From contig JAJEKV010000028.1 of the NCBI GenBank assembly GCA_021234155.1, positions 16,916,825 through 16,980,824 of the forward strand: a stretch of DNA of 64,000 bases, read 5' to 3'. This document shows positions 48,590-58,085 of this stretch, piece after piece. This DNA comes from Isoetes taiwanensis (Eukaryota; Streptophyta; Lycopodiopsida; Isoetales; Isoetaceae). Made by a program: the position numbers and the translations under genes. Below the pieces are notes generated by a model. That model did no database searches. It saw only the letters and a list, made by a program, of their open reading frames with translations, and had not been told where the DNA came from. How positions within the stretch are numbered: position 1 is the first letter of the stretch; each line of letters begins with the position of its first letter.

Positions 48590-50032
48590 TATGCTGATGA
48601 TGTTGGCCTGCTTGCATATACCCCAGAGGACATGCAACGCCACCTGGATGCTTTGGACACTTTCTGCCAATTCACTGACATGAGAGTTAACTTGGCCAAG
48701 ACAAGGGTGCTGCTGGTCCCATCATCTCGGCACCCACGTCTTCCCTCATTCACTTACCAGGGGCAGGTAGTGGAGGTGGCTCAGTCTTATAAGTATTTGG
48801 GCATTGAGTTTTCTACTACCACACACCGGATGCATCCATCGTTACGGGTCACCGCAGTCGGAAAGCCCTCAGATGCAATGCAAAACAACAAATACAAAGG
48901 CGTAGTCAGTATGCATGGGGTCACCAGCACACTTGTTCGGGGCCTTGGTTGAACCGGGCCCTCCTCTATGGGGCGTAGTGTGGGGCGGTGATATCCCTCA
49001 CCACTTGGAACGATCTAGAGCAGTACGTAAAGCTTTCTTGGCCCGGCACCGGGAGTGAAATCCACGGTCCCATATCAGATCTTGCTCCAAGAGACAGGCT
49101 TCCTTCCATTACGAGGGCTCATACTGAACGTCACATTATTTACTTTCGGAAGGTAGTGGCTATGGATGAAGCCCGCTGCCCAACCTTGCTTTGGCAAAGG
49201 CGATGGGCCCTTGGCGACTCAAAGCCTCTTTGGAAAGACAAGCAAGCCCAAAGGGTTCACACTATGGAATGTGCAGCACACAGATGTGGACCGCTGCATA
49301 CACCGAAGGAACGCTACGCCTTTGAAGCAAGATTTGATGCTTGCTTCATGGCCAAGCTTTGGGATGCAGAGGCCCCGGTCACATGTCAAGGTGGCAAATT
49401 ATCGGCAATGCGAGGTTAATCCCATGCTCACGAGGGGCCCACACCACTACTGCGCACCCATCTACCCATGAAAAAGCGCAGGTGATTGCTTCCATTCGCG
49501 ACAGTGCACACCACCTCCGCATTGAGATAGGGAGATGGATTCGAGCCGCGCGGAGGAGGACAGAGTCCGGCCGCTTTGTCAACGGGGTGCCATTGAGGAT
49601 GAAAGTCACGCCCTCCGTGCCTGTCCGGCTCACGAGCATATCCGGGCTCTGGTATGCTCGGTTAGTTGTGCCCCATCGCCTTGCATGAGCTTCGAAAGCA
49701 CGGCCTCTCGTAGGCTTGTTGGGATCGTACCTCCGGAGGTAATGGATACGCGGACTCGCTTATGCCCCCGTCCGACATTAACCTCACCGCACTTGTGATT
49801 ATGTATATAAATCATGCGGTATGTCGACATCCTTATTGCTACTAAGGTTTTTCCTCAAACCCTTGAGTGGGGGTTTTTTAATCCTGGTAGTAATACGCCT
49901 GCTGCTCTCTCTCTTTGTACTTGGGTCCCATAGGCCAGTTGGTCTCCGTGGACGATAAAATCATATTCTATTCTATTCTATTCTATCAATAAAATCTAAA
50001 TATCTTGCCTGCGAAAAAAAAAAAAAAAAAAA
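48590..50032 (+). mobile_element. 5'-truncated LINE nested in TE1
   Basis: Starts at the RT catalytic box (YADD, 48,591-48,602), then VGLLAYTPEDMQRHLDALDT, MRVNLAKTRVLLVPSS, SYKYLGIEFS, WNDLEQYVKLSW, and a terminal zf-RVT-like CQRGAIEDESHALRACPAHE (about 49,565-49,625). The 3' UTR has TCCGTGGACG and (TTCTA)n at 49,966-49,985, followed by an A tract at 50,012-50,032. Frames are broken. It is related at its 3' end to the fragment in copy A. The 5' junction is not sharply fixed. Confidence 0.75.
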
Positions 50033-50229
50033 ACTACGCACATTTTGAACTTTCCTCAATCGATCAAACATGGCTCCGGATTCTACCTCAACAAAAACTT
50101 GGCCCGAATCGATTATAGCTGCTCCTAAATCGAATGCATTTCAAGAAACAAATGTATCTTGAAGAAATTGAAATCCCTTTCCTTCAAGCAGTAATACAAA
50201 TCCCTTCAAGCAAAGAATACAAATCGGTT

Positions 50230-52075
50230 AATAATCTGATTTTTGTGCGCGATGTTGTATCCCCTTTCTCGCAGAATGGATCGATGTCTTAAAGCACCGG
50301 TTGAAGAAGAAACTATGGAAGAAGGATTGACTCTCATGCAAGCACTTCGAGGTCAAAGATCGGGTTCAGATTTCAATCCTCCCGCTGATGAAGTTTCGAA
50401 AAGCACTCGCTACAAGCGTGCAAAGAAAATCAAAACAGAGGGTTTGTAGGGGTGGATACGTGACAAAGCCAATTAGAAGAAAGGTGAATGCTTCAGAAAT
50501 CTCAAAATGAATGAGGTATCTAATTTGACTCCAAAACAGAAAAAGTATATTTGCAAGAAGATTATTGCAGGACAAAAGATTGCAATTCCTATTTGAGCCG
50601 GGCCATTGGAAGGCCTCAAGAGGCTATCGTGAAAACAGATCCGTAAAGAATTTAAAGGATGGCCTCCAAGACGCCAAAAATGCAAATAGCAATGACAGAC
50701 TTGCCGCAAAGCATTCTCAGTACTATCTATGGTGGTTGGAGAGGAAGGAGAATTACGTAAGACTTCACTAGCGCCTAAGTTGCTGAAAATACATCCTAGA
50801 AATATGAAACTAGCAAAGGAGAGAAGGAAAAGAATGTCACTAGGTGGAACAAATCAGGGCATTAGCGTGTCGAAATCCAAGAACAAATACTGATAGATCA
50901 GGGCTATGAAGGATATGGTTGCTCGGTTTTGGTTAGATAACTCAAAGGTTTCACCAAAAATTAGAGATGTCATGAAGAAGAGGACACGTACCAATTCAAT
51001 ATATTGACATTCAAAACGAATCGTAATTTAGTCAGAATTGCATCTTGTTTTTCGTAATAAAGATGTTTTTATTTTGTAACACCGATGTAAAGTTTGTAGA
51101 TTTCTTTACTTTTTGGCGTAATAAAGATGTCTTTTATTTTGTAACACCGATGTAAAGTTTGTAAATGATTTCTTTACTTTTTGAATGTAATGTAGATGCA
51201 AATCCCTAGTTGTTCTACATGGAAATGTCAAATTATTTCATGGCAACACGCATACATGTATATTTGTTTACATGTATATTCCGATGTATATTTGTTTACA
51301 CGTATATTCGGATGTATTGTAGATGTAGGCAAGAACTAAGAAGAAATTAGTGTGGAGATGTATTAATTGTCAAAAAATTATGTGACTTCATAGTAAATGA
51401 AATAAAATTCATGTCGAAATGTACATGTATGTGTGGGAGTTTAGGGTCTTGAATATGTAAAAAGATTTGTATGTAATGTAATGTAATGAGGTGACTAATT
51501 TTATTTCAATCGTAATTTTACAGTCGCAAATTTTGTGGATCAAGATCCGTGAGGTTCTGATTGGGCTTAGGCAATTTGAATACTTAAAACCTTCTTGCAT
51601 TAGAAAGTTAAAGGAAAGAAACACATGTTGTTGCGTGAAACATGAGCAATCGATCCGCATGCTGTGCATTTAATTTGATGAGGTCAAGACTCCATGAAAA
51701 TTGTTCGTGTAATTGTGGTGTGTGCGATCCGAAGCTCATGCCGGAATATGTCAAGCCAAGAACAAGACATTTGATAATGTTAGCACATTTTGGAGGGCTA
51801 TGGTATGTGACAGAGCAAAGAAAAGCAACGAAAACATAAGCTACAATGTATCAAATCAGATTGTGGAAATTGTGGGAAACAATTAATTGAGTTGTGTCCA
51901 AGAGAATACAAGGAGCAGATTGATCAAACACTTGATTGGCAAGTCTATGGTTACGTTAATGAGCCCTCGAAGAAAGGAACTTCACGAAGACTAAAGCTAA
52001 TTGACAAGAAAGGCAGCTCCAGTAATATGTTGGATAACATGTTTGATCATATGTCGAAGTTTGTATAGATATAAG
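50230..52075 (+). pseudogene. TE1 transposase-like gene, decayed
   Basis: Plus-strand pieces: ADEVSKSTRYKRAKKIKTEG (50,385-50,445), SNLTPKQKKYICKKIIAGQK, ARFWLDNSKVSPKIRDVMKK (about 50,920-50,980), FEYLKPSCIRKLKERNTC (51,575-51,631), then CGNCGKQLIELCPREYKEQI and DQTLDWQVYGYVN with RRLKLIDKKGSSSNMLDNMF (to 52,070). FEYLKPS..RK..ERNT aligns with FERLKPS..RR..ERHT of TE2. Stops and shifts separate the pieces. The HGKG segment seen in TE2 was not found, so the copy may be internally deleted. Confidence 0.55.
51053..51183. repeat. Tandem duplication of about 65 bp in TE1
   Basis: TAATAAAGATGT...GTAACACCGATGTAAAGTTT...CTTTACTTTTTG occurs twice in a row. Variants of ACATGTATATTTGTTTAC follow at 51,250-51,320. 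Confidence 0.8.
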
Positions 52076-52416
52076 AAACATGTTTGGTACTTAGTTTGCA
52101 ACTCAAGTTTTTGGTGCAACTCAAGTTAATGACAGTTTAAATTTTGTCATTAATTATAAAATGCAAAGTACAATTACTGAAATAGTATACCAAAACAAAC
52201 ATTAAAGCCAACAAGGAATTTCAAGGTGCAGAATTTATGATCTGCACACTAACAAAATATGGTAACCAGCAGCCAATAGGAAAATATGTTCAGAGTATTT
52301 TAATTCTTTAAATGCATCTTGAAGCATCTGCCAAAAATTAATGGATGTTGGTCCAGAAACCTCTTGAACAATACCATCTGCCTGAAATGAACACTAAACT
52401 GTTAGGGTATGTATAC

Positions 52417-52762
52417 CACACCAAACCATGCCCCACACTATCATATTCACCAGAACGAGCACATCCCACCACACACCACACCATTCACCACACTCCCCAC
52501 TACACACCATACACCATACACCAAATGGTGGAGTGTGGAGCGGTGGTGGAGTGTGGTGGTGGGGGGTGGTGGTGTGGTGTGTGGTGGTGGTGGGGTGTGG
52601 TGGTGGGACGTGGTGGTGGTGGTGTGTGTAGTGGTGTGTGGTGGTATGATGTGGTGTGGTGGGGTGTGGTGGTGGTGGTGTGGTGTGGTGTGGTGTTGTG
52701 GATTGTGGTGTGATGTGGTGTGGTGGAGTGTGGTGGTGGTGGTGGAGGGGTGTGGTGTGGTA
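52417..52762. repeat. Strand-asymmetric CCACCA / GGTGGTGTGG block
   Basis: The first ~110 bp are C/A-rich (CACCACACACCACACC), then the plus strand switches near 52,526 to ~235 bp of G/T-rich GTGGTGGTGG and GGGGGGTGGTGG. The two halves can pair as a long hairpin. The G-rich half has several runs of three or more G. The His/Pro and Val/Trp/Gly-rich frames through it are simple-sequence artefacts. Confidence 0.85.
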
Positions 52763-52905
52763 CAAGGTCACAAAATATATCAGTCGAAACAATCAAGTAA
52801 CTGTTTTGATTGACCAAAAAGGGTACAAGGCTTCTTTAAATCAAAAATCTTTTTCTTCAAAAAAAAAAAAAAACATAGTCATAAAGTATACTATCAAGTA
52901 GTATA

Positions 52906-54760
52906 CTATTCAAAGATAGTGTCATTTACACATTCCTTATGATAGGAAATGTGAACACAAATGTGAACAAAAGATATATATAAGCCCTGCTTACATAGTT
53001 CATCTTGCAAAATCAGATACTCGGACTCATGATCCGCCGTAAATCGAGGATCACCGGGCCGATACGCTCTTTCGATTGGCATCACAATGCATGACCAAAG
53101 CATCTATTAGAAATTGTCGCCGTGATGTATGTATTCATGAGAGAACCATTTAGATGTAATCTGTGACATCCATAAATAAAGTTAGAAATATTTAAAGGAA
53201 CATGAGATGCAAAGACATACAAGGGAAGGCATACAACTTACTTCCATATCTCTACCGAGACAAGAGCTCCAACATATTTGTGCATAAATCCCATCACATA
53301 CAACCCACATGATGTTAAATTGGCTGCCGTGGCACCTCTACTTGTCTGAATCCGATTAACATTATTTCTCTTCATGAAATCGACGCCTCTAGATACTTGA
53401 CCGATCGATGTGGTTAACATTTGTGTGTGCAGCCTACATATCGACATTCAGTGATCCTTCAGCTGATTCACCCTTTCTTTTGCTGCTGGTAGCTTCTCTA
53501 AACCTTATATAGTTGTAAGCAGTGATAAAAAAGATTTTGCTCTTCCACTTTCGAAAGGCAATGTCTCATACAAGCACTGGATTAGATTAAGATTAACATT
53601 AGAGACAAGGAATAGCAACAAATACAAATTTCGGTACATAACCAGTTATTACCCGCCATAAAGATCCACTAAGCGGCTACTCATTTTAGAGTTAGTTGCA
53701 CATAAAATTGCTATGTCAGATGCAACCACTTTCATTTCAGCCGGCGGACAGTTCTTGAATGGCGTGAATGGCGTAAATTCCATAAGTTTATCCTTGTCAT
53801 CATTTCTGTTGTCAGATCCAAGATGTTAGTGTCATATTAACAATTGATCCATGACAATAAAACATAAATTGATACCTTCCAATCTCTCGTTTCCAAAGGT
53901 TTAAACCCCGCAAAACGAGTAAAATATAATAAGCTACCAAGTATAAGTAAGTCAATGTAAGCTAGCAATTACCGCTTTGCAGCGGATGTCCCTCGCCTCG
54001 GTTTGCACTCTCTTTCTTCCAAATTGCTTTGGCATCAGCTTTGACCATAAATTTAGTCGCTGCCTTGGCTACAATCTCCAAGGCTTCTTCAACATCATCT
54101 AGCTCCTTGAATCGTCCGCAAGTCTCCTCAAGACAAGAAAGTGCTTCATTCTAATGTTTTGAAAGCAAGACAAAAAAAGAAACACGCACCGCCAAAGAAC
54201 AAGCCTTTTCCTCAACTTGAACTTCAACAACAGCTTCAGATCGTTTTCAATGTCGCCACCAACATCTTCGTAATTTTATCTCAGAAACACGCCAATGTAA
54301 GTTTCAAAATACAAAAAAAAAAAAAAATAGAAACCCCGAAAAGGAGAGAGAATTACTTTCCTGGCTTTCAAACTAGTTGCTCCAATAATAGCAAATGGCT
54401 TCAACAGTGGGATCTCTTTTTGGAAAACAACCTCTCATGGAAAATATTGAACATTAGTGAACTCTAACTACAACAGATGCAATCTTAATGTAATCGAGAA
54501 TGTAATCACCCTACCTTCCACATACCCTCTCCTCTCGAAATCCCGACCGATTGCTTATGAGTTGTTGCAATTCTCAAAGGTGATGTAGATGTGGATGGAC
54601 TTCCAACATCGATAGCAAAGCAAGATCTTTTGTGCCGTGTTTCAAGAATTGGGATATCTAAGAATGGTAAATGCAACCCCTTCCCAATAACATTCTTCTT
54701 TTCACCTACAACATGAGATTTTGCTATATTCGTAACTTAAGCATAGTGCACGAAAACATG
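52906..54760 (-). other. TE1 central region with protein-like minus-strand pieces
   Basis: Short segments with coding character lie on the minus strand: MPIERAYRPGDPRFTADHES (53,010-53,070), SCGLYVMGFMHKYVGALVSV (53,245-53,310), KELDDVEEALEIVAKAATKF (about 54,050-54,110) and GKGLHLPFLDIPILETRHKR (about 54,630-54,690). Some end at plausible GT donors, so a multi-exon gene running leftward is possible. I do not recognise a family. Confidence 0.3.
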
Positions 54761-55564
54761 AATTGTTTAGTTTACCTCAAGGGTTTTACTTCTTCCTTTC
54801 TTGATACTACCCATGTCCGCATTGACACAATTGGGTGTCAATAAGAAATGTAAACACTTGATTCGAATCAAGGGGAGATGTAGAGTAGATAGAAGCAAAA
54901 TCAAGAAAAACAATCGGATGCAAATCAAAACAAACAAATGTTAATTACATGCAAGTAGGTTTTACTACAGGCAAACTTTCTCACGATAATGTAACGACAA
55001 AATAGAAGTACATTAGTGTACATAGCTATCACAATGTAAAGGAAAACCAAATACTAAATTCAAATGCATTTCAGAACAAAATATTTTATCAATACACCCT
55101 ATCAAATACATCATTCAGCATTGAATGTAAAGGAAAGTCAAATACCAAATTCATATGCATTTCATCACATGTAAATGCAAAGTACAAATCAATGCAATAC
55201 ACCCTATTAATACACCCCAGTAAAGGAATTCCGAAAAAGCACTTCATGGCACATGTAAATGTAAAGTACGTAAGCAAATACATTTCCTCTTTACAAAGAA
55301 AGACAAAACCACGCCAAATCAAATGTTAATACAGCTTATGTACATGATGGAAACTAACTACATCTAAGTACACTCAAACTAATTATGTAATCAAAATAGA
55401 AATAGATGTACCTTCTAAGGGATTCCTAAGCGTTGGTCGCAGGTCCCTGACCATGAACAATCATGTACACATGTATTCGCTCGTTGAAACCCCGAATACA
55501 AGACAAAATAGACAATATGTATGACCACAAAGTGGAGATATTACCATGGTCGAAGTCAAGGCAA

Positions 55565-56325
55565 TCATTGCAAACTGCTGCAAGTATTGCTTATATGTGA
55601 GAATGAAGTGCTCCGTCTTGCTGCGAGTATGGGAGCGGGCTGCAGGCCTATCGGGTCTGATCTTTCCAAATGCTTAGTCATCTCCTTTATTCTATTTTCA
55701 CAGTTGGAATTAACTTCCAAATCCTTGCTGATTTTTTCAATGGCAGCTTCTAATTCTTGCAAATCACCCTTTAAACAATCAATGGGAATCATTAGAGCAT
55801 CTAAGTCAGCAATATAACTTGATTTCTCCTCCTCTAAATGGGATGCCAAAGCCATTTGCACATCAGTTGGCTTCCCGCTTGCTTTTAAACTTGCCATAAT
55901 GCTGAACTGCTCACATATTTTTGCATCTTTACTCTGCACAAGTCTTGTCAAGAAGCTCTTATCACTCTCATGCTTCAACAGCTCAATTTCCATTGTTTTC
56001 CTTTTTCTTTTTAAAGTCTCAGATTTCATCAAGCATGGAGGCGTAATCTAATGCTCTTGTTTCCCTCCACCTTTTCATCATTTCCAACTGCTGCCCCAAT
56101 TCTACCCGAGGCATACATTTAATAGCTTTAACATTGGAAGACTTTATCAGAGCTAATTCCATCAGTCGATTCTTTTTGAGAGCCTTTTGAATGAAGACTT
56201 GCACTTGCTTTCACCTCATCCCAATCAATGCTTACTCCTTTGTAATGAAGTGCATATGCTCGGGCAAAATACAATGGAATGTGATGATTTGCAATGTCCT
56301 CCCTACAAAAAACGTGCTCATACAT
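55565..56325 (-). CDS. Coiled-coil protein at the right end of TE1
   Basis: Frames at 56,128-56,325 (IPLYFARAYALHYKGVSIDW), 56,019-56,204 (PRVELGQQLEMMKRWRETRA) and 55,565-56,032 (KRKRKTMEIELLKHESDKSF, LKGDLQELEAAIEKISKDLE) follow one another on the minus strand in overlapping frames. The order suggests one gene broken by shifts or short introns. Long helical, charged stretches resemble the coiled-coil frame in TE2. Family unknown. Confidence 0.45.
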
Positions 56326-56689
56326 AGAAAAAAATCACCATCCAACCGTGCTTAATCCTCGCACTCTTGATAACCCCTAACAAAGGGGGGGCTTCAACCC
56401 CAAACATCCTCGCACTATTTGCACTAGCCCCGAAACATGCTATCAAAATTGTTGCTCCTAAGTCGCCTGATGCTTACCTTGTCAAACTCGGGCGGCAAGA
56501 CCTCCCGACCAAGAAGACCCACTCTTGAGTTTTCGGGCGGCAGCTTCTAGTGGGAGACCTTGGCATGGGCTTTACGTGTTTGTTATGCAGGAGATTTCCT
56601 TGAGATGTCTTTGTTCCAAGTCGCTTTCGTCATGATCTCTTCCCCGGTGCTTCGTGATCTCTCGAAAATGCAAGCTTTTGGCTATGGAG

Positions 56690-56783
56690 GTCCTAATCTT
56701 GGCTATGGAGGTTCGAATATGGATGTCAAGCTTTCGGCTATAGAGGTTCGAATATGGATGTCAAGCTTTCGGCTATGGAGGTT
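56690..56783. repeat. 36-bp tandem repeat in TE1
   Basis: GGTTCGAATATGGATGTCAA then GCTTTCGGCTATGGA repeats about 2.5 times. Confidence 0.8.
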
Positions 56784-57482
56784 CGAGCGGGAGGAAGGTT
56801 GAACAGAGCGCGGGAGGAGAGTTCAAAATTATTTGCCCATTAATGATTCATTCCAAGAATAATAATTTCTGGGGGGGAGGGATTTCCTTACATTTTGAAT
56901 TTGTAAATGTAAAATACGGGCACTTTTTTTGCCCACCCTTTCATGCTTCTACCCTTCAGCATGCTATTATGTTTATGATCACATGCAAGGTGAAGGGCGA
57001 AAAGCTCAAGAAATCTAAAGCTTACCTGTTAGTGACTTAGGCTCTTACCCTTCTTAGGCTAACTGTCCTCTGGTTTCACTGCAGGTAACGGGATTTCTTG
57101 CTCCTCTGTGTGTTTTCCATTTATTCAAGTTGGAAAAGCTACAAGACAAGATGACATCAAAGATACAATTTTAACAAGTTTGTTGAGCTCTACGGTGTTG
57201 ATTTGAAATATCAGGAACAATTCTGAACTTTATTTTTATGATTATGTTGTTCTAGAATCACTCTTTTGAAGGTAAAAATGACGTATTGTACAAGAAAATG
57301 AATTAAATTGACAAAAGAAAACTGTTGTCTATTATAGAACGTGGTAGATTCTTTTGCTTTGATAAATATTAACCATTTTTAAGGCTTAAGTCAAATTTGC
57401 ACCTGTTTTAGCTTAAGGCTGCATATTGGCTGGAAGTGGTCTTTGCAAAAGTCCATGGAAGGTAAAAGTCTGTTGACCAGAC

Positions 57483-58085
57483 CTTTTTTTTTTTTTTAGC
57501 GCAACAGCCTAACCTCGGGTGGCACATTATCTCAAATGCTAGCCTATCCACGTGTCTAAAAACGTGACTTGTATCTGTTTTATAACGTTCGATTTTGATC
57601 TAAGAAAAAGGACGGCCTTGAAATTTTATTCTGCCCTGTCCTTTCAAAATGTCGTGCCCTGCTAACGTCGTGCTCTGCTATGGCGATTCTGCTCTCTCGC
57701 ATGACGCCCTACCTCAAAACTAAAATTAGGGTTCTTGTCCTTCGTTATAGGTTTCCCTCCGCTTTTTATTTTTGCTTTTGCTACATCTAGTTACCAAGGT
57801 GGGTACGGGTCTACCTCAAATCCTTGCCCACACAGTTTTCGGTATGGCCTCGATCTGTGCTTATTCTCCTCTGTCTTTCGTTTAAGAAATCTAGTAGCAG
57901 ACATAAAAACTTCAAACGGGTTGAGCAATTAGAATCCTTGGCCTATCACAGGTTCAGACCCACCTGCTCGAAAATGCAAATATGTGATCTCAGAGTCTGG
58001 GAGAAGAGTGTTCATAATTGTGGACGTCCTTGGAATTTTCCTGTTTGTCTGCAATGCGAAGCCACTGAAGATTCTGTAGGTTGAT
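57483..58085. other. Flank between copy B and the CLC relic
   Basis: Begins with a T tract (57,484-57,499). The frames at 57,735-58,084 have no CLC similarity that I can see. They may be 5' UTR or first-exon sequence of the CLC locus. Confidence 0.4.

Larger units (their letters stand above)
48386..56954 (+). mobile_element. TE1: 8.57 kb TIR transposon with 4-bp duplication TTCA
   Basis: Ends are a perfect 21-bp inverted repeat starting GGGTAGAAGCATGAAAGGGT. TTCA flanks at 48,382-48,385 and 56,955-56,958. Copy A preserves the empty site GGATAAATTCAGCATGC. Inside are a nested LINE, a transposase-like relic related to that of TE2, a G/T-rich block and minus-strand frames. Same duplication length, same GGGT start and same gene layout place it in one superfamily with TE2, although the TIR sequences otherwise differ. 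Confidence 0.9.
43541..57482. repeat. Duplicated unit, copy B
   Basis: Matches copy A from TTTTTTATTAGGAATAGTAC through 48,385, then from 56,955 to TCTGTTGACCAGAC (57,482). Differences are few: a 14-bp gap where A has GCTACAAGGATTGA (31,730s), AAGAATATTAAACCC at 47,606, and AAGACAAGATGACATCAA at 57,143. Copy B lacks the LINE fragment and TE2 of A, but carries a retroposon and TE1. The high identity points to a recent event. Confidence 0.9.

Noticed and set aside
52394-52817. Several 100-130 codon frames rich in His/Pro or Val/Trp/Gly
   Set aside because: They are translations of the CCACCA/GGTGG simple sequence, open in many frames at once.
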